Shown here: positions 36,030 through 44,286 of the stretch, one piece after another
Position numbering within the stretch: the first letter of the stretch is position 1
Layout: each line of letters begins with the position of its first letter
The notes under the pieces: generated by a model
The model's input: only the letters and a program-made list of their open reading frames with translations
Database searches by the model: none
What the model was told of the DNA's origin: nothing
Translations under genes and position numbers: made by a program
Assembly (NCBI RefSeq): GCF_031326205.1
Contig: NZ_CP133721.1
Location: forward strand, 1,054,001-1,118,000
DNA length: 64,000 nucleotides
Direction: 5' to 3'
Origin: Flavobacterium sp. 20NA77.7
GTDB lineage: Bacteria > Bacteroidota > Bacteroidia > Flavobacteriales > Flavobacteriaceae

Positions 36030-37052
36030 TTACTTTATATTATTTTTTTTTATATCTTCAATTTCTCTAACAATCTTAGGTAAATTTTTAAAATGCACAT
36101 AAGATTTGCTAAAATCACCATACCCGAATGCTGGCGTTCCCTGAACAGTTTCACCATCTTTTAGTGATTTACCTACTCCAGATTGTGCTTGTATTTTAAC
36201 ACCATTACCAATAGTAATATGCCCCACAATACCCACTTGTCCGCCAATCATACAATTTTTACCAATTTTTGTTGAACCTGCTATGGCAGTTTGTGCAGCT
36301 ATAACAGTATGTGCGCCTATTTCTACGTTGTGTGCCACTTGAATTTGATTATCCAATTTTACACCCGTTCTTATAATTGTAGAACCTAAAGTAGCTCTGT
36401 CTACTGTGGCGCAAGATCCGATTTCTACATCGTCTTCAATAATTACGTTGCCAATTTGTGGAACTTTTTTATAACTTCCATCTTCTTGTGGCGCAAAACC
36501 AAAACCATCAGCGCCTACTATAGTGCCTGAATGGATTGTAACACGCGAACCAATAACTGTTTCGGAGTAAATGCGAACGCCTGCAAAAAAGACGCAATCA
36601 TCGCCTATTTCTACATTATCGCCAATAAAACAATTGGGATAAATTTTCACATTGTTACCAATTTTTACATTTTGGCCAATGTAACTGAAACTTCCCAAAT
36701 ATAAATCTGATCCATGAGTAACTCCTTCCGAAATAACAGAAGGCTGTTCTATACCCGATTTCATTAACTTAATTTGATTGTAATATTCTAATAATTTAGA
36801 AAATGATTGGTACGCATCTTCTACTTTTATTAAAGTTGCCTTGATGGGTTGTTCGGGTTGAAAAGATTTATTTACTATAGCAATAGTTGCATTTGTAGTG
36901 TAAATATAATTTACATATTTAGGATTAGCTAAGAAAGTTAAAGAACCTTCCGTTCCCTCTTCTATTTTGGCTAATTTATATACTTCGGCATTAGGATTTC
37001 CAATAATTTCTCCTTCTAAAATACCTGCTATTTGTTGCGCTGTAAATTTCAT
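36030..37052 (-). CDS. lpxD: UDP-3-O-acylglucosamine N-acyltransferase
   Basis: A 340-residue LpxD of normal length. It has the N-terminal uridine-binding domain (AQQIAGILEGEIIGNPNAEV, LTFLANPKYVNYIYTT), then hexapeptide repeats (GNNVKIYPNCFIGDNVEIG) and the catalytic-His segment NQIQVAHNVEIG. It adds the N-linked acyl chain to deacetylated UDP-GlcN derivatives. It heads the lpxD/lpxC-fabZ/lpxA/efp set, with 3-base gaps to the next two genes. Confidence 0.94.
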   Translation of the reverse strand: MKFTAQQIAGILEGEIIGNPNAEVYKLAKIEEGTEGSLTFLANPKYVNYIYTTNATIAIVNKSFQPEQPIKATLIKVEDAYQSFSKLLEYYNQIKLMKSGIEQPSVISEGVTHGSDLYLGSFSYIGQNVKIGNNVKIYPNCFIGDNVEIGDDCVFFAGVRIYSETVIGSRVTIHSGTIVGADGFGFAPQEDGSYKKVPQIGNVIIEDDVEIGSCATVDRATLGSTIIRTGVKLDNQIQVAHNVEIGAHTVIAAQTAIAGSTKIGKNCMIGGQVGIVGHITIGNGVKIQAQSGVGKSLKDGETVQGTPAFGYGDFSKSYVHFKNLPKIVREIEDIKKNNIK

Positions 37053-37089
37053 TGGTGCAAAAATAATAAAATAAAATGAATACCTACAT

Positions 37090-38316
37090 TTAATCGATGA
37101 GTTTTGGGTAACAAATAAAATATTTTGTCACGGGTTTTGACAAGGCTTTCAAATGCATTTGATCAGACGCTTCAACGATATCCTCAACACTACCGTCTTT
37201 TTTCAAGATACTAATAGGTTCGCTCGATTTACTGTAAGCTTCATTTTTTAACTTCCCTTTGAAAACAAAATAAGCAACTTCTTTTTCGGTAATCCCAAAT
37301 TGTTTGCTGTATTTGTTTTTTAAACCTAAATATTTGTCTTTGTTTATTTTGTCATCATTTAATTCAATTTTTAATAGATGTCTGTTGATAATCATTTTAC
37401 ATAAATTTGACAACACAAAATCGTCATGAAACTGCCATTGTTTTATAGCACCCATAACATCATAATCATCTAAATTTGAAAATTTATCTAACACATCTTT
37501 ATCAATTTCAGAAGTGCTTAATTGATTTTCCATAAAATACAACAAGAAAGGACTGCCAAAAAGTGTACTCTCTTTTTGTATAAGTTCTTTTGCTCTTTTT
37601 AAAATTTTGGTCAAAATTAATTCTGCTACTACACTTGTTTTATGTAAATAAGCCTGCCAATACATTAATCTTCGTGCCATAAGAAATTTTTCAATAGAAT
37701 AAATTCCTTTTTCCTCCATAACCAATACATCGTCTTTCACATTTAGCATTTGAATAAGACGCTCGCTATTGATATTTCCTTCATTCACACCTGAATAGAA
37801 ACTATCTCTTTTAAGATAATCCATTCTGTCCATATCTAATTGACTGGAAATAAGTTGAAGCATAAATTTTCTAGGATATTCTCCTTTAAAAATTTGAATT
37901 GCTAAAGCTAATTGCCCGTTAAATTCTTTGTTCAATTGCTCCATAAAAAGCAACGATAAGGTTTCATGATGCACTTCAACCACACTATGTTCTAAGGCAT
38001 GACTAAAGGGACCGTGGCCTATATCATGTAACAAAATAGTAATGTATAATGCATTTTCTTCTTCCTCAGAAATCAAAACTCCTTTAAAACGTAACGTTTG
38101 GACCGCTTTTTGCATGATATGCATACAACCTAAGGCATGATGAAAACGGGTGTGATGAGCGCCAGGATAAACCAAATAAGACAATCCCATTTGCGCTATT
38201 CTTCGTAATCGTTGAAAGTAAGGATGCTGAATGAGGTCGTAAAGTAACGTATTTGGTATGGTAATAAATCCGTAAATAGGATCATTTAGTATTTTTAATT
38301 TATTGATTTGGCTCAC
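37090..38316 (-). CDS. HD-domain phosphohydrolase (dNTPase/SAMHD1-like)
   Basis: The 408-residue protein has the HD metal site: His-Asp in LLHDIGHGPFSHALEHS (about residue 95), preceded by TRFHHALGCMHIM. This is the YdhJ/SAMHD1-like family, which may hydrolyse dNTPs or other phosphoesters. The N-terminal DPIYGFITIPNTLLYDLIQH is diagnostic. It lies 37 bases upstream of lpxD on the same strand and could lead that operon. Confidence 0.88.
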   Translation of the reverse strand: MSQINKLKILNDPIYGFITIPNTLLYDLIQHPYFQRLRRIAQMGLSYLVYPGAHHTRFHHALGCMHIMQKAVQTLRFKGVLISEEEENALYITILLHDIGHGPFSHALEHSVVEVHHETLSLLFMEQLNKEFNGQLALAIQIFKGEYPRKFMLQLISSQLDMDRMDYLKRDSFYSGVNEGNINSERLIQMLNVKDDVLVMEEKGIYSIEKFLMARRLMYWQAYLHKTSVVAELILTKILKRAKELIQKESTLFGSPFLLYFMENQLSTSEIDKDVLDKFSNLDDYDVMGAIKQWQFHDDFVLSNLCKMIINRHLLKIELNDDKINKDKYLGLKNKYSKQFGITEKEVAYFVFKGKLKNEAYSKSSEPISILKKDGSVEDIVEASDQMHLKALSKPVTKYFICYPKLID

Positions 38317-38463
38317 AAGTATTCATTTTGAAAAACAAATATAAAGAAAAAGACCTTTAAAATAAAGTAAAGTGAGCTGTAAAAATGAAATATAAAACAT
38401 TTAAACAATTTTTAAGAAAAATAACGTTTACTATAAGTAACTTGCAACTAAATTATAAAGCAC

Positions 38464-40017
38464 ATGAGTAACATAAAAATCCTTTGGGTTGACGACGAAA
38501 TAGACTTATTGAAGCCGCACATTCTTTTCTTAGAACAAAAAAATTACTCCGTTACCACATGTAATAATGGACAAGATGCTATTGATTTATTTAAAGAAAC
38601 CAATTTTGACATTGTTTTTTTAGATGAAAATATGCCTGGTCTTTCAGGGTTAGAAACGCTTTCTGAGATGAAAGAATTTAAATCCTCTACCCCTATTATC
38701 ATGATTACTAAAAGTGAAGAAGAATATATTATGGAAGAAGCAATTGGTAGTAAAATTGCTGATTATTTAATAAAACCTGTTAATCCTAATCAAATACTAT
38801 TAAGTTTAAAAAAGAATTTAGATCATTCGAGATTAGTTTCTGAAAAAACAACGTTAGATTACCAAAAAGAATTCAGAAAAATTGCGATGGAATTAGCTCA
38901 GGTAAACAACTATGAAGATTGGGTAGAATTATATAAAAAATTGATTTACTGGGAAATTGAATTAGAAAATATTGAAGATCAAAATATGATTTCGATATTA
39001 GAAAGTCAAAAGAACGAAGCAAATGTTCAATTTGGCAAATTCATTGAACGAAATTATGAAGATTGGTTTGAACCCAATGCAGATAAACCCATATTATCAC
39101 ACCAATTATTTGGTGAGCTAGTAGCTCCTGAATTACGTAAAAAAGAACAACCTATTCTATTTGTTGTTATTGATAACTTACGCTATGATCAATGGAAAGT
39201 GTTTGAAAGTTTAGTTTTGAACCATTATAAACCCGAAAAAGAAGTAAGTTATTTTTCTATTTTACCTACAGCTACACAATATGCTAGAAATGCCATTTTC
39301 TCAGGATTATTGCCTGCAGATATGGAAAAAAAATACCCGCAATATTGGAAAAATGATACAGATGAAGGCGGGAAAAACATGCACGAAGCTGAATTTTTAA
39401 CCGAACAATTAAAACGCTTAGGACTTTCTGTTAAACAAGAGTACTACAAAATTGTAAATCAGCGTGATGGACGAAAATTAGTAGACAATTTCAAATCTTT
39501 AAAGACGAATGATCTTACCACCATTGTATACAATTTTGTAGACATGTTGTCACATTCAAAAACAGAAATGGAAGTCGTTAAAGAATTGGCATCAAACGAC
39601 AAAGCTTACCGTTCGTTAACATTGAGCTGGTTTAAAAATTCACCTCTTTTAGAACTTATACAATTGGCACAACAAAACGGCTTTAAATTAATTATCACAA
39701 CTGACCACGGTACAATAAATTGTAAAAATCCGTCAAAAGTTATTGGTGATAAAAACACAAGTTTAAATTTACGTTATAAAACAGGACGAAGTTTATCCTA
39801 TGAAGATAAAGACGTTTTTGCAGTTAAAGATCCTAAAAAAATTGGCCTACCTTCTATAAACATGACAAGTTCTTTTATCTTTGCAAAGAATGATTATTTC
39901 TTAGCTTATGTTAACAATTTCAATCACTATGTTAGCTATTATCGAAATACCTACCAGCACGGCGGAATTTCATTAGAAGAAATGATTATTCCATGTATTG
40001 TTTTAAATCCAAAGTAG
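38464..40017 (+). CDS. porX: PglZ-domain response regulator PorX
   Basis: The 517-residue protein joins a receiver (residues 1-120: acidic D10/D11, phospho-acceptor D54 in IVFLDENMPG, and K104-type Lys in YLIKPVNP) to a C-terminal PglZ alkaline-phosphatase-like domain. That domain contains PILFVVIDNLRYDQWKVFES, IVYNFVDMLSHSKTEME and LIITTDHGTINCKNP. In Porphyromonas PorX works with the PorY kinase to control type IX secretion. A T9SS cargo (45100-46134) is encoded in this window. No kinase gene is adjacent. Confidence 0.93.
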   Translation: MSNIKILWVDDEIDLLKPHILFLEQKNYSVTTCNNGQDAIDLFKETNFDIVFLDENMPGLSGLETLSEMKEFKSSTPIIMITKSEEEYIMEEAIGSKIADYLIKPVNPNQILLSLKKNLDHSRLVSEKTTLDYQKEFRKIAMELAQVNNYEDWVELYKKLIYWEIELENIEDQNMISILESQKNEANVQFGKFIERNYEDWFEPNADKPILSHQLFGELVAPELRKKEQPILFVVIDNLRYDQWKVFESLVLNHYKPEKEVSYFSILPTATQYARNAIFSGLLPADMEKKYPQYWKNDTDEGGKNMHEAEFLTEQLKRLGLSVKQEYYKIVNQRDGRKLVDNFKSLKTNDLTTIVYNFVDMLSHSKTEMEVVKELASNDKAYRSLTLSWFKNSPLLELIQLAQQNGFKLIITTDHGTINCKNPSKVIGDKNTSLNLRYKTGRSLSYEDKDVFAVKDPKKIGLPSINMTSSFIFAKNDYFLAYVNNFNHYVSYYRNTYQHGGISLEEMIIPCIVLNPK

Positions 40018-40080
40018 AATTGGTAAAAAGTTAAGAATATTAGGTACAAGCCAATAACCCTGAACATTATCCCCACAAAA

Positions 40081-40497
40081 ATGAAAAAAACATTTAGTTT
40101 AGAAGAAATAAATACGATTGCAAAAGAAATATTAGCTACGCCCAACTTAAAAAAAGTAATTACGTTTCACGCACAAATGGGCGCAGGAAAAACAACATTA
40201 ATAAAGGAATTAGCTAAAGAATTAGGCGTTATCGGTACATCTAGCAGCCCTACATTTGCCTTGGTTAATGAATATGAAACACAAACAAATGAAGTTGTAT
40301 ATCATTTTGATTTGTACCGCATTAAAGATGAATTAGAAGCATATGATATGGGAATAGATGAGTATTTTTATTCAGACAATTGGTGTTTTATTGAATGGCC
40401 TGAAAAAATCCCTCATCTCATTCCGTTAGACCACGCTTCAATTCAAATTCAAGTTTTACCCAACGGAAAAAGGGAATTGGTTTTAAAAAATGACTAA
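40081..40497 (+). CDS. tsaE: tRNA threonylcarbamoyladenosine biosynthesis ATPase
   Basis: A 138-residue TsaE with the P-loop AQMGAGKTTLIKELAKELG, the SSPTFALVNEYE block and VYHFDLYRIKDELEAYDMG, plus CFIEWPEKIPHLIP. It supplies the ATPase of the TsaBDE complex that makes t6A37 in tRNAs. It lies 63 bases after porX and 57 before the alanine dehydrogenase gene, and is probably part of one transcription unit. Confidence 0.94.
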   Translation: MKKTFSLEEINTIAKEILATPNLKKVITFHAQMGAGKTTLIKELAKELGVIGTSSSPTFALVNEYETQTNEVVYHFDLYRIKDELEAYDMGIDEYFYSDNWCFIEWPEKIPHLIPLDHASIQIQVLPNGKRELVLKND

Positions 40498-40554
40498 GTG
40501 CTTTTATTGTTTTACAAAAAAAATAGCTAACTTGCTTCAAAATTAAGAATAATC

Positions 40555-41751
40555 ATGGCAATTTACAGTCCTTTTTCGGCCAAAGAACTTGTTCCTCAAG
40601 AAGAAAAATTAGAAGTAGCTAAACATAAAAGTCAGCTTTTTATTGGTATTCCCAAAGAAACATCTTACCAAGAAAGAAGAATTTGTTTAACGCCTGATGC
40701 TGTGAGTTCATTAGTTAGTCATGGCCATCGTGTTATGGTTGAAGCAGGAGCTGGAATACATTCTAGTTTTTCTGATGCTGATTATTCACAAGCAGGTGCC
40801 GAAGTTACTAACGACACAAAAAAAGTTTTTAGTTGCCCGATTATTTTAAAAGTAGAACCACCTACTTTAGAAGAAATTTCATGGATGAATCTGGAAGCTA
40901 TATTGATTTCTGCTATTCAACTTAAAACACAAAAGAAAGCCTATTTTGAAGCGTTGAATGCTAAAAAAATTACGGCTTTAGCTTTTGAATTTATAAAAGA
41001 TGATGATGGTTCTTATCCTGCAGTAAAATCATTAAGTGAAATCGCTGGAACGGCTTCTGTTCTTATTGCTGCCGAATTAATGATTAACAACCATGATGGA
41101 AAAGGATTATTGTTTGGTAATATTACTGGTGTTCCACCTACAGAGGTAGTAATTTTGGGCGCAGGTACAGTTGCAGAATATGCCGTAAGAACAGCTATCA
41201 GTTTGGGTGCCAATGTAAAAGTATTTGACAATTCCATAACCAAATTAAGACGTTTACAAAACGCGTTGAATCAGCGTATTTTCACTTCCACGATTCATGA
41301 CAAAGCCTTACTAAAAGCACTGAGACGTTGTGATGTAGCGATTGGCGCTATGCGTGGCAAAAACCGAACACCTATAGTTGTTACCGAAACGATGGTAGAA
41401 TACATGAAAAAAGGTGCTGTTATTGTAGATGTAAGCATTGATTCTGGAGGTTGTTTTGAAACATCTGAAATCACAACACATGAGCAGCCCACGTTTATAA
41501 AAAACAATGTGATTCATTATTGTGTTCCTAATATTCCTTCTCGCTATTCTAAAACGGCAAGTTTATCTATAAGCAACATCCTATCTCCAATTTTAATAAA
41601 TATAGCAGATGATGGTGGTATTGAAACTGCTATACGATGTGATATGGGATTAAAACACGGCATATACAGTTATCATGGCATACTAACGAATAAACCTATT
41701 GCAGATTGGTTTGATTTGGATCATAGAGATATTAATTTATTAGTTTTTTAA
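40555..41751 (+). CDS. ald: Alanine dehydrogenase
   Basis: The 398-residue protein belongs to the alanine dehydrogenase / pyridine nucleotide transhydrogenase N-domain family. It has the N-terminal FIGIPKETSYQERRICLTP, AGAGIHSSFSDADYSQAGA and the Rossmann VVILGAGTVAEYAVRTAISLG followed by DNS. The substrate lysine/His region and GAVIVDVSIDSGGCFETS are present. It interconverts L-alanine and pyruvate with NAD. It follows tsaE in the same direction and precedes the DUF4258 gene. Confidence 0.88.
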   Translation: MAIYSPFSAKELVPQEEKLEVAKHKSQLFIGIPKETSYQERRICLTPDAVSSLVSHGHRVMVEAGAGIHSSFSDADYSQAGAEVTNDTKKVFSCPIILKVEPPTLEEISWMNLEAILISAIQLKTQKKAYFEALNAKKITALAFEFIKDDDGSYPAVKSLSEIAGTASVLIAAELMINNHDGKGLLFGNITGVPPTEVVILGAGTVAEYAVRTAISLGANVKVFDNSITKLRRLQNALNQRIFTSTIHDKALLKALRRCDVAIGAMRGKNRTPIVVTETMVEYMKKGAVIVDVSIDSGGCFETSEITTHEQPTFIKNNVIHYCVPNIPSRYSKTASLSISNILSPILINIADDGGIETAIRCDMGLKHGIYSYHGILTNKPIADWFDLDHRDINLLVF

Positions 41752-41765
41752 TTTCTATTTTTAAG

Positions 41766-41773
41766 TATATTTG
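41766..41773 (+). promoter_or_regulatory. -7 promoter box before the DUF4258 gene
   Basis: TATATTTG is a full TAnnTTTG match 11 bases before the ATG at 41785. No TTG lies at the expected -33 distance, and the short leader makes a nearly leaderless transcript likely if it is used. Confidence 0.45.
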
Positions 41774-41784
41774 CAAAAAAAAGT

Positions 41785-42171
41785 ATGTCCTTACGTTATA
41801 AATTAGCCTTTTATATTTTTGGGTTAACCATTGGGTTTTATTTTGTTGGAGAATTTTTAAGTGCAAAAGCAGCTTCACGAGGTGTTTATTTTTGTTATTT
41901 TCCTAATTGCAGAGTTTTAAAAGACATTAGAAGCAAGCCTTTTCAAACGAGTAAACAAGTGAATGACTTACTCGCTAAAAAGGTAACTACGTTGAAAGAA
42001 ATTGATCAAGCTATTTTAAATGGTGATGTAGATTTTTCTAAAAGTAACCTACCTTATAAGAAAGGCAAAAAATACGTTATTGAATCGCAATTAGCTGCTA
42101 GTAAAAATGTTACATTTATTGTAATCAATTATAGCAATAGGGTACTTTTAGAAGAAGTAAAAATAAATTAA
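41785..42171 (+). CDS. DUF4258 membrane-anchored protein
   Basis: The 128-residue protein has one N-terminal membrane helix (KLAFYIFGLTIGFYFVGEFL), then a small domain with FCYFPNCRVLKDIRSKPFQ, VDFSKSNLPYKKGKKYVIE and VTFIVINYSNRVLLEEVKI. This resembles the DUF4258 fold, whose function is unknown. Two cysteines (in 'FCYFPNC') could form a disulfide if the domain faces the periplasm. A promoter box lies immediately upstream, so it may be expressed apart from the alanine dehydrogenase gene. Confidence 0.75.
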   Translation: MSLRYKLAFYIFGLTIGFYFVGEFLSAKAASRGVYFCYFPNCRVLKDIRSKPFQTSKQVNDLLAKKVTTLKEIDQAILNGDVDFSKSNLPYKKGKKYVIESQLAASKNVTFIVINYSNRVLLEEVKIN

Positions 42172-42189
42172 CTTTTTCTTTAAAAATAC

Positions 42190-42219
42190 TTGTAGAAATA
42201 AAAAACAAATGTATATTTG
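42190..42219 (+). promoter_or_regulatory. Promoter of tRNA-Val
   Basis: TTG at 42190-42192 and TATATTTG at 42212-42219 are spaced 19 bases apart, an excellent match to the flavobacterial housekeeping promoter. It lies about 33 bases before the mature tRNA. Confidence 0.8.
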
Positions 42220-42252
42220 CACTCGCATTACACTAATGTAGGGCATTTATTG

Positions 42253-42327
42253 GGGCGATTAGCTCAGCTGGTTCAGAGCACCTCGTTTACACCGAGGGGG
42301 TCGGGGGTTCGAACCCCTCATCGCCCA
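42253..42327 (+). tRNA. tRNA-Val (anticodon TAC)
   Basis: A complete cloverleaf. The acceptor GGGCGAT pairs with ATCGCCC, the D arm contains AGCTCAG, and the anticodon stem CCTCG/CGAGG encloses TTTACAC with anticodon TAC at 42288-42290. The T arm is GGGGGTTCGAACCCC. The terminal CCA is not encoded: the discriminator A is followed by CAA. It has its own promoter and terminator, so it is a single-gene transcript. Confidence 0.97.
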
Positions 42328-42328
42328 C

Positions 42329-42356
42329 AAAGTCCTTAGAAATAAGGACTTTTTTT
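42329..42356 (+). terminator. Terminator of tRNA-Val
   Basis: AAAGTCCTTA and TAAGGACTTT enclose a GAAA tetraloop (GNRA type), followed by more T residues. It starts 2 bases after the tRNA. Confidence 0.92.
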
Positions 42357-42388
42357 ATACTCCTAGATTTTGTTATATACCTTTATAG

Positions 42389-42628
42389 GTTTACATCCTC
42401 TACAGCTTTATAAAAGACACGTTTTATAATGGTTTTACTTCTAATCTAGAAGAAAGATTAATTCGACACAATCAAAATAATAAAGGTTTCACTGGTAATT
42501 TTAATGATTGGACAATCGTTTATACTGAAAATTATTCTTCAAAAGAAGAATCTGTTAAAAGAGAAACAAATCAAATCTTGGAAAAATCGAAAAATTTTGA
42601 ATTTCTAGAGTTAAGTTTTAATGGATAA
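42389..42628 (+). pseudogene. Decayed GIY-YIG endonuclease-like gene
   Basis: The reading frame from 42389 encodes VYILYSFIKDTFYNGFTSNL, then EERLIRHNQNN, KGFTGNFNDWTIVYTE and SSKEESVKRE. This is the conserved order of short Bacteroidota GIY-YIG proteins. It is broken in three ways. A TAG codon (42386-42388) directly precedes the first motif and no start codon is present. The second motif reads Y-N-G instead of Y-I-G. After 'KRE' the expected EKQIKSWKNRKILNF continues only in a neighbouring frame, so there is a one-base shift. It abuts the IS1-family transposase gene tail to tail. Confidence 0.8.
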
Positions 42629-42630
42629 AT

Positions 42631-43356
42631 TCATTTCCAAAAATAAATTTTCAGAATAGAAACCAAAACTGCCTGACTTTTACTAAAACAAATTGTTTTT
42701 CTATTTAATCTTTTAAGAGCAGTTCTCAACGTTAGATTTTTCCTTTCAATATGATTTGTACCAAATCTCTTTACCGAATGCATTCTCTCGTCAATTAAAA
42801 ATTTATAATTCTTTAATCTGTCTGTGCATATTTTTTTTGCTTCGGAAAGGATTAATGTTTCCACAACACGTCTTAAAGTTTTATTGGTTCGCTTACCAAC
42901 ATTAAAACTTACTATATTTTTTGATTCTTTTTCCAGAGCATAGACTAACCATATATAATTTCGCTTACTTCTAATGTAAGTGTACATTTCATCAACTTCG
43001 TACGTTTTTCCTTTACTGATAAGGGGCTGATGTGTGTTTTTAGCAATTGTAATTATTCTCTTTAATAAAGTTGTAGTTGATATTTTTAAAATTCTTGCCG
43101 TGCTTCTTATTCCAAGGCCTTCTTTTGTAAATTGAATTATGCTTTTGTTTACCCAATGATTATAGGCTTTATAAGTATAAAAATCAATGAATCTCTTTTT
43201 GCATGATTTACAAATAAACTGTTGTTTCTTGTTCCCAGTAAAACCATTTTTTATAATTTGATTTGAACTACAACAAGGACAAATTTTGCTATCACTAAAT
43301 CTGCAACACGAGGTGTCATTTTTTTCCATTTTATTTGATTTAAGCCCTTTAAACAT
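42631..43356 (-). mobile_element. IS1-family transposase (single-ORF InsA-InsB type)
   Basis: The 241-residue protein has an N-terminal zinc ribbon (CPCC...CKSC) and an HTH (GLGIRSTARILKISTTTLLK), as in InsA. The InsB-type catalytic part follows, with the first Asp in TYEVDEMYTYIRSKRNYIW, ICTDRLKNYKFLIDERM and the ERKNLTLRTALKRLNRKT block. This is the IS1 DDE order in one frame without frameshifting. A possible right end is 43446-43468, whose reverse complement starts GGTAATGTAACAGATTTAG, like IS1 ends. I could not find the matching left end or a target duplication. The protein looks intact. Confidence 0.85.
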
Positions 43357-43389
43357 AAAAAAAGATGAACTACATAGCCCATCTTTTTT
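43357..43389. terminator. Hairpin just upstream of the IS1-family transposase start
   Basis: AAAAAGATG (43359-43367) and CATCTTTTT (43380-43388) pair around a 12-base loop, directly in front of the ATG at 43356. It would stop transcription entering from outside, or occlude the start region, as seen in the leaders of several insertion sequences. Confidence 0.6.
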
Positions 43390-43488
43390 ACAATTATTTT
43401 TGATTTTTATTGATTATCAACTCATTAAACACCTTAAAAGTGTTCATCACTAAATCTGTTACATTACCGCTTTTGATAAATAATAATA

Positions 43489-43512
43489 AACCCCAAACGA
43501 TTGTTTGGGGTT
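43489..43512 (-). terminator. Hairpin downstream of the 171-residue outer-membrane protein gene
   Basis: AACCCCAAAC and GTTTGGGGTT form a 10-bp stem with a 4-base loop. On the minus strand it is followed by an interrupted T-rich tail. It lies 26 bases after the stop at 43538. Confidence 0.7.
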
Positions 43513-43537
43513 GGGTGGGTGTTATTGTAATAAAATG

Positions 43538-44053
43538 TCAAAAAGAATAGCCGAGACTTACTCCAAAGGAAAGCATACTTTTTGTTACTGGGTTATCTTT
43601 TAAAATAAATACTGGGTAAGCTTGAGCTACTATACCATCCTTTGTCATAAACCTATAACCAATACTTATAGAAAAATCAGATTCAAATTCTTTATAAACT
43701 TCACTTGAACTATATACAAAATTTTGACTAAAAAGAGCAGAATAGCCTAAACCTAATTGAGCAAAATGCTTTTTTCCATATAATACTGAAAAAACAAAAG
43801 GTACAGTTGTAACGCCTTTAAAATATTCACCGTGAAAATCATAACCTGGTTTTCTTCCTACTCCAGTACGGAATGAATAAATTAATTTCTCATTACCTGA
43901 TAAAAATAATCGCTCGTAATTAACTGCTAGAAAACTATCCGAGTGCCCAAAGACTTCTAATGTAAAAACATTTTTCCTATCTAATATATCATTTCTTTGA
44001 GATAAAACTAATTGGTAACTAATAAGAAAAATGGTTATTAATATTTTTTTCAT
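43538..44053 (-). CDS. Predicted outer-membrane beta-barrel protein
   Basis: The 171-residue protein has a signal peptide (MKKILITIFLISYQLVLSQ). Alternating hydrophobic strands run through to a terminal aromatic residue (SFGVSLGYSF). Strands such as VFTLEVFGHSDSFLAVNYER and FAQLGLGYSALFSQNFVYSS indicate an eight-strand OmpA/OmpW-like barrel. Function is unknown. Its start lies 2 bases after the stop of the truncated TPR gene remnant, so it was probably the second gene of an operon whose first gene has been broken. Confidence 0.75.
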   Translation of the reverse strand: MKKILITIFLISYQLVLSQRNDILDRKNVFTLEVFGHSDSFLAVNYERLFLSGNEKLIYSFRTGVGRKPGYDFHGEYFKGVTTVPFVFSVLYGKKHFAQLGLGYSALFSQNFVYSSSEVYKEFESDFSISIGYRFMTKDGIVAQAYPVFILKDNPVTKSMLSFGVSLGYSF

Positions 44054-44055
44054 GT

Positions 44056-44283
44056 CTATTTGGCTTTACATCCTATTTTATCTATTATGTCATCGATTTG
44101 ATTATTTCCAAGTAATTTGCTCTTTAAATAACAAGTACAAGCTTTTTCTTTTTCTCCTATTGCTTCATAAACTTGACCTTGATAAGATAGTATTAATAAA
44201 TCATCTGGATTAAATTCTAAAGATTTATTAAAATCTTGTATGGCTAAATCATCCCCAGCTGCGCAAAGTCTCCCGACTTTGAG
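44056..44283 (-). pseudogene. 3' remnant of a TPR-repeat protein gene
   Basis: On the minus strand an open frame without any start codon encodes DDLAIQDFNKSLEFNPDDLL, then ILSYQGQVYEAIGEKEKA, CTCYLKSKLLGNNQ and a TAG stop at 44056-44058. The first part is a typical tetratricopeptide repeat. The 5' side runs straight into the left REP hairpin of the RAYT unit, and no N-terminal part is recognisable beyond the right hairpin. The gene appears cut by that element. It ends 2 bases before the outer-membrane protein gene. Confidence 0.75.
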
Positions 44284-44286
44284 CTA
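44258..44286 (+). repeat. Left REP-type hairpin of the RAYT unit
   Basis: The 29-base sequence contains the palindrome AAAGTC-TCCC-GACTTT flanked by GCTGCGC and GAGCTA. It is the inverted copy, with one mismatch, of the element at 44979-45007. It overlaps the stop codon of the transposase frame. Confidence 0.85.

Noticed and set aside
42253..42356. tRNA-Val next to mobile DNA as an integration site of a genomic island
   Set aside because: I saw no second copy of the tRNA 3' end (GTTCGAACCCCTCATCGCCC) downstream and no integrase gene; the neighbouring IS and RAYT do not use tRNA sites.
44031..44213. Plus-strand 60-residue frame
   Set aside because: It is the reverse of the TPR remnant and of the outer-membrane protein start; no signal or family.
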